Shown: positions 1 to 10,801, numbered from the stretch's first letter. The stretch is DNA of 64,000 nucleotides from Sphaerolaimus hirsutus (GCA_964036195.1 CAXIWS010000275.1:62001-126000); one strand, 5' to 3'. Translations and numbers: made by a program. Notes: generated from the sequence alone by a model not told the origin.

Positions 1-1077
1 TTTTGTATTCGTTTGCAGTTCGACTAGCTGTGGATTCACTCGGCATGTTGTTGATTGTATCACGTTCAGTTTTGAGAGTTTCACTCAGTTTAGTCATTTT
101 AAGCTGTTAGTTGTGCGTTTTACATTTGGTAGGTTACTGTAGGTATGTCATTTTCTAGTTTGGCACAGTTCCAGGTTTGGTTTTGTTAGCTGGCTGAGTG
201 CCAGAAGAAAGGTGTTCCTGAATGTCAAGTCACCATTCCCCTTGTTCCATTAAAAAGTAACCCTTGTGGTAGCATGGCTCTGTTCAACTGAAGTCACTTA
301 TTTTTGGTACACTTTCAAATGCACTCTCGTGATTGGTTGGCTCCGCCCAGCTGCAAACCAGTTTTGGGCACTTCAAACCCATAAAAGAGAGCCCCAATCC
401 AGTGATTATCATCAGTCTATCCAATCCAATTCTAATTACTAAGTCAGTGATTTACCAGCTGAAATGAGCCTACCCTTGGTTATTCATTCTCTGCTAACTC
501 TGGCATAGGCCTTCTCTTCCCTCTGCACGGTGACATTTAGGTTCACAGGGGCAGGAGTGGCCACACGGAGCTGCCGGTATAGCTAAGATAGGGTGTTGTA
601 TGGGGAGAACCCACCATCTGTGATGCTTACTGTACGTCTGGACCTCTGTGGACTTGTTTTAGGCGTAGTATAAGCTGAAGTAGGCTGTACACCTATTGAC
701 TCGCTCTAGGCTTTCGTAAGGGCCCAAACAGTTGTGCTACGTCGTTGTAGATTACTTTTGATAGTGGTGCTGTGCCAAGCTAGGATTTAAGTACCTGGAC
801 TTGTGTGGTCTCTTACCAGTGCATCGTACTGCCATCCTCACCTGTCTGGTTTAGCTTTCATGACCCTGAGTGTTATTTAGTCATTTTTATGTTAATGTTC
901 TGATTTGGAAAGTGGAAAGGTAAATTGGAAATAATCAGATACTTTGGAAACTTTAATTGCAACGTTATTTGAGAAATCCAATTAGTGTAATTCAAGCTTA
1001 CTCCGGTGCAACTATTTAATCTATTGGCTCATTCCAGCTAGTGGATCTAATCATTTCTAATTCTAGTTTGTGAAATC
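1..1077 (+). other. Leader or promoter region before the ORF at 1078; no gene recognised
   Basis: No long frame is visible here. A TATA-like CCATAAAAGAG lies near 379-389, in a setting that could be the promoter of the ORF starting at 1078 or part of an LTR. I found no second copy of this stretch in the window, so an LTR cannot be shown. Confidence 0.3.
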
Positions 1078-2031
1078 ATGATGGAAGTTGCTTTTATCTG
1101 CTTGCATTCGAGTGATGTTCAATTGTCGGTTTTGGAAGCGTGGGCTAATCTTGTTTCGGTTTCTGGAAGCGCGCCAAGTTCTGAAGGTTTCTGGGAGGTT
1201 GATGATTTGGAACCGGGCCCAGTTTTTGATAGTTTTGAACCCGTGTCGGAAATGTTTCAAATACAACGAAGGGCCACGTATGCGGAAAAGGTTCAGGGCG
1301 CTGGTGATTTCGTTATTGATTCTGTTTTGCCCAATGGCGAGATAATTTGTGATGCTTCCCAGCAGTGGTTGCTTGATCACTTGATCATGGAGCCAGCGTT
1401 TATTGAGCCCGGAATTTGTGGTGTTTTTGAGAAAACTGCTGAAAGGCTGAGGAAAGTTGTGCAGCCTAGAAACCTTTGGTATTTGGTGGGTAAGAGAGGG
1501 AAATTACAGCCGCACGTCATTCGCCGCAAGCTTTTGCAATTTGCGCGACCGGACTTTGTTAGCTGTGGCAACCAAGTAGACCGAAAAGCTCAGAAGCCTA
1601 CGTCCTTCGGAGTAGCTAGGTCGAAAGGCACCAAGCTGGTGAAGTTTGGCAGACAGGTTTCCCGCGCACGCGGCAAGCGTAGGGCTTGTAGGGCAATTGT
1701 TGATCGTCCGGTGGACGTTATGCCGCTCGTTGAATTATCGGAATTGTGCGATTATTTGGTTGGCGTGTTGCCATCGTTTGTCGTTCCACGGGTGCAGAAG
1801 GCAGTTAAGTCCCCTGTTAGGTGCTGTACATTTGGCGTAATTAGGCAGGATGGGCTGCATGAGCGCATCGTTGAAAGTTCTGACGGAATTGGACACTGTC
1901 CAAGGTGTTGCTATTTGGCCCATAATGGTATCAGAAGCGAAGTTGCAAGACCCGGGGGGTTATATCATTATAAGTCAAGTATCAATCAAAAGAAAAAAGA
2001 AAAAAATTTATTACTGAATGTTGCAGTTTGA
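1078..2031 (+). CDS. Hypothetical protein, 317 codons, function unknown
   Basis: The frame opens with two consecutive ATG codons and runs 317 codons, long for this AT-rich setting. I do not recognise the family. The N-terminal third is acidic and the middle is strongly basic (many Arg and Lys around residues 130-210). A cysteine-rich patch, GHCPRCCYLAHNG, lies near residues 275-290 and could bind zinc. The last ~25 codons are Lys/Asn-rich and run into a foldback repeat, so the natural C-terminus may have been replaced by repeat sequence. An AATAAA-type signal lies near 2240. The protein could be a gag-like remnant of a retroelement or a single-exon host gene; there is no neighbour to decide. 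Confidence 0.4.
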   Translation: MMEVAFICLHSSDVQLSVLEAWANLVSVSGSAPSSEGFWEVDDLEPGPVFDSFEPVSEMFQIQRRATYAEKVQGAGDFVIDSVLPNGEIICDASQQWLLDHLIMEPAFIEPGICGVFEKTAERLRKVVQPRNLWYLVGKRGKLQPHVIRRKLLQFARPDFVSCGNQVDRKAQKPTSFGVARSKGTKLVKFGRQVSRARGKRRACRAIVDRPVDVMPLVELSELCDYLVGVLPSFVVPRVQKAVKSPVRCCTFGVIRQDGLHERIVESSDGIGHCPRCCYLAHNGIRSEVARPGGLYHYKSSINQKKKEKNLLLNVAV

Positions 2032-2120
2032 CAATGACAATTGACAGTTTACTTTGCATTTGACTTTACATTTTACACTTTACTTTACACTTTACAGGGC
2101 TTGGGATTGGCACCTGGTTG
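2029..2120. repeat. Single arm of a foldback repeat (CTTTACAGGGCTTGGGA family)
   Basis: Built from near-repeats of TTTACTTTGCATTTGAC and ending CACTTTACAGGGCTTGGGAT. The same arm occurs in both orientations at 53173-53367, where it forms a full hairpin. Only one arm is present here, overlapping the end of the 1078-2031 ORF. Confidence 0.6.
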
Positions 2121-2304
2121 CCCAAGTTTGTATTAATCGTGCCAGGGAATAATGACTTTGTTTGCCTTTTTGAGGGGGGGACTATTCAAGAAGGGACATT
2201 ATTTGAGGCCTTTAGAAGATATAAAATGCCCTTGTTTTAAAATAAACTTTTAGGTATTAACGTTGATCAGTTGAGGCTTTAATTGAATGAAGGTGGGTAT
2301 AATT

Positions 2305-2363
2305 AGTGATGGAAAAGCGCCATGGCGCCAGCGCCATGGCGCCTTTCCATCACTAATAAATAC
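2305..2363. repeat. Minimal GGCGCC palindrome with AGTGATGG ends
   Basis: A near-perfect palindrome of about 55 bp: it starts AGTGATGGAAAAGCGCC and ends with the reverse complement CTTTCCATCACT. It appears to be the smallest member of the GGCGCC repeat family seen at 3655, 4356, 5539, 6408 and 55043. Confidence 0.7.
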
Positions 2364-2830
2364 ATTGTAGGCATACCTCCAAAAAGGTACCCTTTAATCA
2401 AAGTGCAAGATTTCAACACAATGAAATAAATAAAAATTATACCCCCAATAGAAGGCACAGCTTGCTACCTACCAAAACGCATAAAATCATAGAAATAAAT
2501 CATACAACATGCAGGACAATCATAAAAATCATAGACAACACCCTACTTGTATTAAGCCTGATTCACCGTTTTGTCACATTCTAGCTTGATAAAATGAATT
2601 GCATTTTTGTTTCACCTTTGGTTAGATGTTTACAAAATCTGGCGAAAACTATAAGAGGACCCACTGATATGCACTCTCATTGTAGGTGAGGTAAAAAGTG
2701 ATGAAATCAATTGTAGGTAAGCTTAATCAATTTTTGGGGTAATCATGGGGGAACATTTTTCCAACTTTGAAGTCAGTTTTTGCATAACATAACGGCAGTT
2801 TTTTTTAAAGGGGATCTCTCACAATATTGA
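2364..2830. other. AT-rich spacer; nothing recognised
   Basis: No long frame, inverted repeat or RNA gene is visible. The stretch separates the short palindrome from a possible coding exon on the minus strand. Confidence 0.3.
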
Positions 2831-3058
2831 TAAATACATTGATATTGACAAAAAACATCGATATATTCTCTCAAATTTGTGTATTGCAATCTTTTGTAGC
2901 AAACCAGGTACACATAATCATAACCCCTTGGCCATGTCGATGATGATGTCGATGCCCAAAGTGTTCCATCACTCATGACTTCATATGTTTCATTCAAGTA
3001 ACCCTCATGCTTCGTGTACCATGCAAAGTTATCATAATTGGTTGCCCCCGTACCTCTC
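2831..3058 (-). CDS. Possible isolated coding exon, unknown product
   Basis: On the minus strand a T-rich tract followed by GTAACAG lies just before 3058 and looks like a splice acceptor. The frame after it is open for about 95 codons, with a non-repetitive, globular-looking composition (many Trp, Tyr and Cys; motifs such as NFAWYTKHEGY and DYVYLVCYKRL). No partner exon was found and no family recognised. It could equally be a chance frame or a piece of an old element. Confidence 0.2.
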
Positions 3059-3129
3059 CTGTTACATTTATACAGGCATAAAAAATAGTATTTATGAAAT
3101 TCTGACAAAGGTGTTGGTGGTTGAGTCTA

Positions 3130-3620
3130 TACTTGTTAAAACGTATTTACTTATATACTCGAGTACAGAGTAAATACGTTTACGTTTCCTCCGAAAAAAG
3201 TTCTGGTACTCGCTTTTACGTATACTTTTTGAAAATACTCGAGTACAGAAAACGTAATTTAGATATAGAAGGCATAGAAAAAAAACGGAGAGAATTAGCT
3301 AAAAATACATGAAACTAGTCGATAATGGGTATAGAACCAAAAATATAGTCAAAAATTGCGTAAAATAGGCAAAAACTAATGAAAATAGGTAGCTAATTTT
3401 GAGCGACATTTCTCTGAAATTTTGGCGACATTTCTCAAACGTACTTACGTTTACGTTTTCTGCGGTGAAAAGTACGTTTACTCACGTTTACTCATGAGTA
3501 AAAGAAAAAAAAATTGTATTTTACGTTTTCTGTACTCAAGGGGTGAGTAAAAAATAAATACTTTACATTTACGTATACTTTGAAAAGGTTCAGTACTTTT
3601 AACATCGCTGGTTGAGTCAC
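3130..3620. repeat. ACGTTTACG-type palindromic repeat cluster
   Basis: Two blocks (about 3138-3255 and 3423-3610) are made of repeated ACGTTTACG or its complement in both orientations, with ACTCGAGTACAGA spacers. Relatives lie at 55515, 56230, 61385 and 61985. The middle (3260-3420) is AT-rich with no gene. Confidence 0.55.
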
Positions 3621-3654
3621 TCAAGAACATGATTTTTTTCAGTTGACTGAGAAG

Positions 3655-3862
3655 TAGTGATGGAAAAGTGCCAGGAAAAATGGCGCCAGGCGCCAATGGC
3701 GCCATGGCGCCATTTAAAATAATGGCGCCGGGCGCCATAGGGCGCCAGAGAAAATGGCACCAGGCGCCAATGGTGCCACGGCGCCATCTAATAAAATTGC
3801 GCCGTGCGCCAAAGGGCGCCAGGAAAAATGGCAACGGGCGCCATAATGGCGCCAAAGATAAG
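3655..3862. repeat. GGCGCC array (AGTGATGGAAAAG family)
   Basis: Starts AGTGATGGAAAAGTGCCAG and then alternates GGCGCCA and GGCGCCAAGCGCC-like units in both orientations, so long hairpins are possible. The open frames across it encode only low-complexity Met-Ala-Pro-Gly-Arg repeats and are not genes. Confidence 0.7.
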
Positions 3863-3921
3863 AGTCACTATTTTAGCACGTATATCATAACAAAAGCTTT
3901 TTTAGAATAGCAATATGTTAC

Positions 3922-4190
3922 CGTATTTCCTCCAAATGTATTTGAATAAACTCCCATTCGAAATACCCCCAGGTCCAATACCAGGTCCCAGGTACAATAC
4001 CCCCCCCCCCCCACCCGACACCCCCGTCTGTAAAAAGGTAAAACATCATGTTTGCAATGAACATGATATCTAAATCGCAGCTATACCGTATTTCCTCAAA
4101 ATACCCATAGGGGATTTATTTTTCAGAGTGCAAAGTTATGTCACAGTTCGAGGGGGGGGGGTGTATTATTTCCCCAGAAATTTTCGAGAC
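3922..4190. repeat. CCTCGAAATACCCC repeat cluster
   Basis: Contains two CCGTATTTCCTC starts followed by C-rich or G-rich tracts and GGGGTGTATTATTTCCCC, typical of the family seen at 5808-6365 and 56385-57480. Homopolymers of eight or more C or G are present. Confidence 0.6.
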
Positions 4191-4355
4191 AGATCGTAGT
4201 AAAGATGGGTTTTTACATCACCAAAACTGATAAAAAAAGTGACAAAACATTATATATTTAGATGTATCAACGTAGGTGGCTACACAAACTAGTCTTAAGC
4301 CGGTTTTACAGCACAACGATAAATAGGAGCTGAAGCGACAAATTCAGTGCCGACT

Positions 4356-5318
4356 AGTGATGGAAAAGCGCCAGAAAAAAGGGCGCCAAGCGCCAATGGC
4401 GCCATGGCGCCATTCGGAAACTGGGCGCCAGGCGCCAAGGGCGTCACATCACAGGAAAAGGGCGCCAAGCGCCAAGGGCGCCATGGCTAGGGTTGGGACG
4501 ATATGACTTTTCGATATCGATATTCGATATTCGATATTTTTTCTGAAACTCGATATTCGATATCGATACGATATGGACCCTCGATATCGATATTCGATAT
4601 TCGATATTAAAAAATGCTCGATATTCGATATCGATATTTCGATATTTTCGATATTTCGATATTTTGCTTTTGGTATAGCAGGGCATATCTCATTTGGCAG
4701 ATTGCATTTCCATTTGATCACAAACCCAACTGATCATCTCTACTGAAAAGTAGATGATACAAATTTAAATGGCACACAATGATCAAAATGAGAAAATGAT
4801 ATAAAAATGTGACAGATGTGGTAAGGAAAAGGTGCCAGTCCCATTTATAGGTGCCATACCGTGGTGCCATTGATGTTTCCATGGTGTAAGTAGCTATTAA
4901 ACATGGATATACTCTTATGTGGACATTTGAGAGAGCATTTGCACAAGATTTGATGCTGCCGCAAGTGCTGAAACAAAAATACCTGTCATGTGAGAACAAA
5001 GTGCGCGCTTGCGCGCAAAATTTGTTAATATTGCTATTGAAATCTCCTTCTAATAGTGCCATTCCTGGCTTATATGAAGTCAGGCTCAGGGAGTATAGAA
5101 TATCGAAAATATCGAAAAAATGGTCGATATTCGATATCGATATTCGATATTTTTTCAAGATTTTCGATATCGATATTCGATATTCGATATGAAAAAATAG
5201 TCGATATCCGATATTCGATATTCGATACGATATATCGTCCCAACCCTAGCCATGGCGCCTTTCAGAAAGTGGGCGCCAGGCGCCAATGGCGCCACGGAAA
5301 GAGGGCGCCAAGCGTAAA
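4356..5318. repeat. GGCGCC-family element split by a nested inverted-repeat element
   Basis: The left part (4356-4486) begins AGTGATGGAAAAGCGCC and holds GGCGCC units. The right part (5250-5318) resumes with ATGGCGCC units. The two parts are separated by the element at 4487-5249, which inserted into a CCATGG site of the array. Confidence 0.65.
4487..5249. mobile_element. 763-bp MITE-like element with CTAGGGTTGGGACGATAT inverted ends
   Basis: The left end CTAGGGTTGGGACGATAT is matched in inverse at the right end (ATATCGTCCCAACCCTAG). CCATGG flanks both sides and may be a 6-bp target duplication, but the palindromic site makes this uncertain. Both sub-terminal regions are dense TCGATATTCGATA repeats that can pair with each other over more than 100 bp. 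The centre (about 4680-5090) is non-repetitive and carries no transposase I can recognise, so the element is non-autonomous. Its ends resemble those of DNA transposons; the superfamily is not settled. Confidence 0.7.
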
Positions 5319-5538
5319 TAAATGTATCATGTTCATTGGTTACATGATCTACCGTATTCCAGACAAGGTGTATTTCGAGGGTTAATTGAAGGAGGGTATT
5401 TCGAGGGAATATGGTATAGTGTATACAACACTGGATAGTGTTACTTGTCAGCAAGCTTTGAATTGGGATGGAAACCAGTTGACAAACAAATAAGAGAGCA
5501 AGCACTGCATTGGCATCGCTGCACTTTATACAGCAAAT

Positions 5539-5768
5539 GTTTTTGGCGCTGGCGCTTGGCGCCAACATCCCATGGCGCCATTGGCGCTTGGCGCCATGGT
5601 CTAGAAAAGCGCCATGGCGCTTTTGGCGCTTGGCGCTATTTCGCTGTGGCGCCATTGGCGCTTGGCGCTATTTCGCTGTGGCGCCATTGGCGCTTGGCGC
5701 TCGCATTCCAAAAGCGCCATGGCGCTTTTGGCGCTTGGCGCCAAAAGTCTGGCGCTTTTTACATCACT
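5539..5768. repeat. GGCGCC array
   Basis: Consists of TTGGCGCTTGGCGC and GCCATGGCGC units, with an internal near-duplicate unit (TATTTCGCTGTGGCGCC occurs twice). It ends TCTGGCGCTTTTTACATCACTAG, a variant of the family end. The short stretch 5351-5416 just before it is a CCTCGAAATACC-type fragment. Confidence 0.7.
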
Positions 5769-5807
5769 AGTTGTGATGCATATTGGGTACATGGTGTACC
5801 TTATTCC

Positions 5808-6365
5808 AGACGAGGGTATTTCGAGGGGGTATCATAACTATCATTCTTTACTCAGCTCGAAAAAACCTGGGGGTATTTCGAGGGGGGTATTTCGAGGAAA
5901 TACTTTACATTGACTACTTTGTGTAACGATCTACCGTATTTCCTCGAAATAACCCCCGGGGGTGATTGTTTCATAGTGCTCCTTAGAATGGGGGTTAAAC
6001 GAGGGGGGGGGGGTATTTTGAGGGGGGGGTTATTATTTCGCCAGAAATTTTTTGAAGTGGTAGTACAGAATCGTTGTTTGTGATGTGCGCTGCGGTAGAA
6101 AAATGCATCAATAACTGACATGTATAGACTCCTGTATACAAATATTAGTACGTAGATGATATAAACACTGCTCTCACGTGATTCCGACATGTGTGTTCTG
6201 CACTACGCAGAACACAAACTGCAGCATTTGTCATGTACGTTCTCTTTACACTCAATCTGGGGGGGGGTATTTCGAGGGGGGGTGATTGTTTCATAGTAGC
6301 CGCGAGAGGGGGGGGGGGGGGGGGTCGAAACGAGGGGGCGGGGGTATTTCGAGGAAATACGGTAT
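5808..6365. repeat. Cluster of CCTCGAAATACCCC repeats with G homopolymers
   Basis: Several inward- and outward-facing copies: GGGTATTTCGAGG and its complement occur at about 5812, 5872, 5888, 5937 and 6267, and the cluster closes with TATTTCGAGGAAATACGGTA near 6345-6364. The interior 6060-6255 is unrelated AT-rich sequence. A G-tract of about 17 lies near 6307-6324. Confidence 0.6.
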
Positions 6366-6407
6366 GATAAAATGTCCAACAATGTCCTTTTTGGTCACAT
6401 TTATTCG

Positions 6408-6645
6408 CAGAAGTTTGGCGCCATTTCTGGCGCCATCCAAAACAATGGCGCCGGGCGAAAAATTGGCGCCAGCGAAAATGGCGCCAAGCGCCAAGGGTGC
6501 CATGGCGCCATTCGAAATAATGGCGCCGGGCACCAGATGGCGCCAGATAAAAGGGCGCCAAGCGCCAATGGCGCCCTTTGGCGCCCGGCGCCCTTTGGCG
6601 CCATTATAGGGCACCAGCGCCATGGCGCCATTCCATCACTACTGA
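6408..6645. repeat. GGCGCC array ending CCATTCCATCACTAC
   Basis: Contains at least a dozen GGCGCC units with AAAATGGCGCC spacers, ending in the complement of the family start. Overlapping frames on both strands are low-complexity artefacts of the repeat. Confidence 0.7.
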
Positions 6646-6734
6646 GAAGTCAAGCGACAAGACATTCCTATTTTACATCACATTTTCAATTGATGCGGGG
6701 CTTTATTTTTCGTCAGAAAAATTGAATTTTTTTT

Positions 6735-6781
6735 GGGTTTTTGTTCAAGGGGTGGGCTTATTTCAGGGGGGGTTGGGTTAT
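6735..6781. repeat. Left half of a CCTCGAAATACC-type repeat split by element G
   Basis: GTTCAAGGGGTGGGCTTATT and a second G-rich TTGGGTTAT block lead directly into the LTR at 6782. The matching right half resumes at 52929 with TTATTATTTCGTCAGAAA, the order seen in an uninterrupted copy near 56706. This is the insertion site of the 46-kb composite; TTAT (6778-6781) is the target duplication. Confidence 0.7.
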
Positions 6782-8435
6782 TGTCAGATATTTTACGTTT
6801 TTACTAATTTTACTAATTTTACTAGTTTCCGTTTTTTACCACAAAATACGCCACTCGTCAAACCGCTGCGGCGGAGAATTGGTGTTTCCGGTCCCTTTGC
6901 GCTAAATGTGTGCGTAATTAAATAAATGGTTGTTTTTATGGTACGGGGATTTTACACGCAATTCAGGAACAGCACCAGTACCCCTTGGGGTCCTGGCAAG
7001 TTCCCGAGGATGGACACGGCAACTTACCAATCCCTTTCGTAATTGCAGCTGGCGTTTTACTTCAATAAGTCATTAATAAAATCGAAATTAAGCAATTAAT
7101 AAAATCAAATTAAAATTCAAAGCAGTTAGTATGCTTCAGGGGGACCAAGTTGATTTTCACGGGAACTTTATTTAGCGATTTAGTCAGAGTCAATTTCACA
7201 ATAGCACAAGTGAGTCGTAAAACCTCTAGTGGGTGTAAAAAATGCAAAATCAGCGCCTTTTATAATCACCAAAAATCTACCATATCATAACTGAATACTA
7301 ATTTTGAGACACAACAAATTGACTGTAATTAAAAATTATAAGGCATAGCATTGATCACTGGAAATGAACAGTATAACATATAAGGTGCAAGAAAAATAGG
7401 TAAGTGCTGGGAAGATGACAAAATGCAAAAATAAAATAAACTAATTAATGAAATGTAAATGTAATTAATCTAACGTAATCAAATATAAAAATATCTCAGT
7501 GGTGAGTGTCATAAACTGGGCTTTTATTCAGCAGTTACGGTACAATTCAGAACAGGTGGTGTGACACTATGTTATCACCCTGCGCCGCTTTAGGTAAAAT
7601 ATTTTATAGCGCGCCCGACCAAGGCCACTGGAAGAACGCTCATTGCGGGGGTTTATTCAAGGTTATTTCATTGCCGGGTAAGGGGTGGGAACTTCGGGCA
7701 TGAGCACACGCTACAAAGACACTAGCACTTTTGAGTTCACCAATCACCCTAGGTGATGGGAATAATTAATTGGACAGCTGTGCTCTTCACTTCATGATGT
7801 GCTCTGCATGTGTCTTGTTGGCGCATGTTGGTTGTAATTGATTTTTGCCACTTTCCCGCCCATTACCTAATCCTAAGTAAAAATGCACCTGGTCGGGGAA
7901 ATTTCCAAATGTTATCTGTCGGGGTGCTACAGAGTGCTTAACAAAGTGCACACCTTTAACTTAGCAAGAAATTTCAAAGCCTTTCTAGCCCATTTTCAGA
8001 CACTACACCTTTTTGAACAAATATGTAAACTAATCAAAAAATGGAAATTTGGAATAATCTGTCTAAAAGTACATTCGACAAAAATGGAAATAATCACTTC
8101 AGATCTACTTTACTTAAATGCAGGTAGAACAAATTTAATTAAGCAGAAGAAAATTCAAAACAATTAAAAAATACATGGGGATAATAACGTAATTAACGGA
8201 AAGAATTACTAATTAATTTCATGGCCGCAGTAGTTTCCATTTGGGCGTACCGTCCTGGGGCTGCAGCCTCGTTGGCGAATTGCAGTGCACAGCGAACCTC
8301 GCGTTCACTGTGACTTCCCTGTGCACCGCGGGTCTTCATTCGGTCACGCATGGTCGTTTTTGAGTTGTCGGAGTGCCTGCACAATGTTATCGTTACGTTT
8401 TTATGCATGACTGACTAGCCATATTTCCACCTACA
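6782..8435 (-). repeat. 3' LTR of element G
   Basis: This 1654-bp LTR runs TGTCAGATAT to CCACCTACA on the plus strand (TG...CA ends). It aligns throughout with 46277-47924 and 51281-52928 but differs from both at many sites the other two share, for example an extra ACTAATTTT unit near 6800. Many differences are C/T or G/A at CpG. A 71-codon ATG frame (8408 to 8193, minus) is preserved in all three LTRs. Confidence 0.85.
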
Positions 8436-9051
8436 ATCCCACCAGCCATTAATTTTTTACCTCTGGGCTAAAAACGGCATGTTCAGAAAAAGGTGTTTTA
8501 CACAGTTTTTGGTTACTCAAAATCATGCCTTTTCTGCAATTTTCGGTGGATGGCCGTGGCAGTCACATGCCCTGGGGGTGCAAATATGGCTCGTCTTCAT
8601 TCAAACTATGGCACCAGCTCTCTGCTGTGCCAGCTTTTTGCGCTCGCAACTTCGAAATTTTGGTTCCCGCACAGGGCTCGATGTGAGAAAAAGTTTTTTA
8701 TGTTTTTTTGCAAAACTGATTAAACTGAAACTTTAATTCGGACACTTCACAGCGTCTTGCCATTACTGGACGGGCAGTTTGGAATCAACATTCAAATTAC
8801 CTGCTTGACTGTCATGTCACAGTCCGTGCGTGTGAAAATTGATCGTCAACAAGATTTCCTAGTCGTTTCCATGGAATATTAGTTAGTATACTTGACTGAT
8901 CGTTTTTTGTTGAAAGTTGTCTGTTTCTTATTAAGTCAGATAGGTTGTTTTTTTTGCATGTAAAATATACTATGCTCTGAAACTTTACGATTTATTCTTG
9001 TTGAATCTGTTTCCCATCAATTTTCACAATTACCGTTTTCCATGTGGTGTT
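8436..9051 (-). other. 3' internal untranslated region of element G
   Basis: Lies between the helicase tail and the 3' LTR. On the minus strand it holds no long frame; an AATAAA-type sequence is near 8990. The expected polypurine tract beside the LTR is weak: only GGTGGGAT touches the LTR boundary. Confidence 0.5.
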
Positions 9052-9541
9052 CTACCTGCTCTGCTGGAGCATCTTCTGGGGGCAGCGGGATGGCTTCAAC
9101 AGCCTCGTTGTGTTCTGGTGGCGGCGAAGGGGCCCGGTCACGTTCTGCAGCGCCATGGCTGCCATGTCATTGCTGATGGGGGAATAGTCTTCATTAGGGC
9201 GGTAAACTGGCTCAACTACGGGCGCTACCTCCTCTGCCGCAGGCACTACTTCCTCCGCAGAGGAGTCAGAACTCGAGGTAGCGGTCTCCATATCGGACTG
9301 AATTTCTGCCTTCAATTCTTCCTCCAGCGCCGGGTATTTTTCAGGACCGACTAGTTCTTCTAAGTCGGCCCGCGGGCACCACTCGTCTGGCCAGAACGCC
9401 AGCAATGTTCCTCCAGATCTGGCCCGACTCGTAGGTAAAAATTCTCTCGGTCAGACTTTCGACTGTCAAAAACCAGCGAAAAACGTTGACCACAACATGG
9501 TCTCAGCATTGGCCACCACCACACGCACACATTTGGCACGG
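9052..9541 (-). pseudogene. C-terminal part of the element G helicase (motif VI end and acidic tail)
   Basis: Immediately inside the ACGG target duplication, the minus strand continues the helicase frame with AKCVRVVANAETMLW, the usual sequence after motif VI of Upf1-like helicases. The other half of motif VI lies at 19424-19480, across element A. That frame stops after about 25 codons. A second frame (about 9405 to 9052) then runs about 118 codons with an acidic, Ser/Glu-rich composition and ends in a basic segment. The frames are offset, so the gene is broken here by an indel, or an unseen intron exists. I take the acidic frame as the protein's tail because it is open and has no other owner. 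Confidence 0.6.
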
Positions 9542-9914
9542 TGTTGCACCCACGGGGCTCAGAGCAGTGGCAGTCTGTACCTGGGGTGCTATTCGACTTC
9601 ATGAGCCTCAGCAATGTGGAGCTGAGGTCACTTGGTGCCGACAAAGGCGAGGAGTGGAGGCATTTGGAGTGCGCTGTGGAATTATTATTTTGGCACCGTC
9701 GCCATGCGACACGTTCCTCAGGTTGTTATATTAACTTCATTTACTGAAGTGCAAAAGAGAACAGGCAAAAGAACTGAACTGGTTAATGCACACAAACAGC
9801 CATTTATAAAGGATAGGCTGAAACATAAAGTTTAGGGGTTCAGAAGTGAACCCAACACCTACTGAACTGCAGAATAAATACATGTAAATGATTCAATGTA
9901 GTGGAACTACAACA
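9542..9914 (-). repeat. 3' LTR of element A
   Basis: Starts TGTTGCACCCACGGGG and ends TGGAACTACAACA. It matches 19050-19419 almost base for base apart from ATT present once more near 9685. ACGG precedes it. Confidence 0.9.
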
Positions 9915-9931
9915 GTCCCCCCCCCCCAAGT
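9915..9931 (-). promoter_or_regulatory. Polypurine tract of element A
   Basis: On the minus strand the sequence next to the 3' LTR reads AACTTGGGGGGGGGGAC, a G-rich polypurine run in the position where plus-strand DNA synthesis is primed in LTR retroelements. This fixes the element's orientation. Confidence 0.7.
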
Positions 9932-10092
9932 TCACCCTACTGGGGGAACTGACAGAAGACAAAGGAGAAAAATAAATGGAGCCAATAAAAAACAAATTCA
10001 CATAAAATATTCAAAATTTTACAAAATCACATTCAAATCAAATCATCCACATTTGTCAAATCATCCTGTTTTCTTTTGCATCTGCCATAACT

Positions 10093-10795
10093 TTACATCC
10101 TTTGACAGGGATAAGTGTTGCCCAGGGTGTGGAATGGTCCAGTGCTGTGCCACATTTTCTTATTCCAGAAGATCCGTGAGGGGTGCTTTCTGGCTTCTGG
10201 TTGGGTGGTACTGGTAATGACTGTGTAGTCTTTCCTGGGGATCCTGGTGGCTGCCATCCAGTTGCCCGAATATGCATGGTCTGAGTGCACAATTGATGGC
10301 TGCTTCACATCTTGCATGTGCTGCACACTGCTAGACTTGTGTGGGGGGTCAGTCGATGGGAGCGGGGCTTGCAGGGAAGGGCATTCTGATGCTGGCCAGT
10401 GGTGTATCTCCTGAACCTGGTGGACACAGCACCCAAAGTCAGTGGATGAGGTCGGGGCATCCATGTTGCTGCAAACAACCTTCAGAGCCAGTGTCTCTTC
10501 AGGATTTTCCAGTGTCTCTTTATATTCTTGTGCCAGTCTTTCCAGCTCATGGTGGGTGGTGCGCACTATCTGTAGTGGTCCCCAAATCGCTGCTCCTCCA
10601 ATCAAGAGTGGGTGTCCTGCTGGGAGGAATTCCATCACTTTCACAATTGCTGGCAGGGTGTCGCTGTGCCACTGGCCATCTGGTGTTTGATGTCTGACTT
10701 TCATATCGTAGATCCGTAAGCAGTCCTGCTTAATTATGTGTCCCGCAGTGCAGATATGGCCATTTGTGAATGGGCGGAATTTTGCGCGTTCTTTC
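10093..10795 (-). CDS. Element A protease, second half, with C-terminal extension
   Basis: Resumes the protease after the nested Penelope-like element. Early residues read FTNGHICTAGH, and PLLIGGAAI near 10590-10610 is the hydrophobic-Gly motif that pairs with the DTG loop of retropepsins. About 150 further residues follow, rich in Ser, Pro and His, with no known domain, ending at a TGA at 10093. No RT follows; the polypurine tract is only about 160 bp away. The first half, with the catalytic DTG, lies at 16935-18869. Confidence 0.65.
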
Positions 10796-10801
10796 TTTCA
10801 A

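Noticed and set aside
6300..6330. G-run as telomeric or CRISPR-related repeat
   Set aside because: It is a plain homopolymer inside a CCTCGAAATACC-type element; there is no spacer-repeat periodicity and no telomere unit.
3478..6725. Many overlapping frames encoding Met-Ala-Pro-Gly-Ala-Arg-Trp repeats
   Set aside because: They arise on both strands and several frames from GGCGCC arrays, which lack stop codons by composition.
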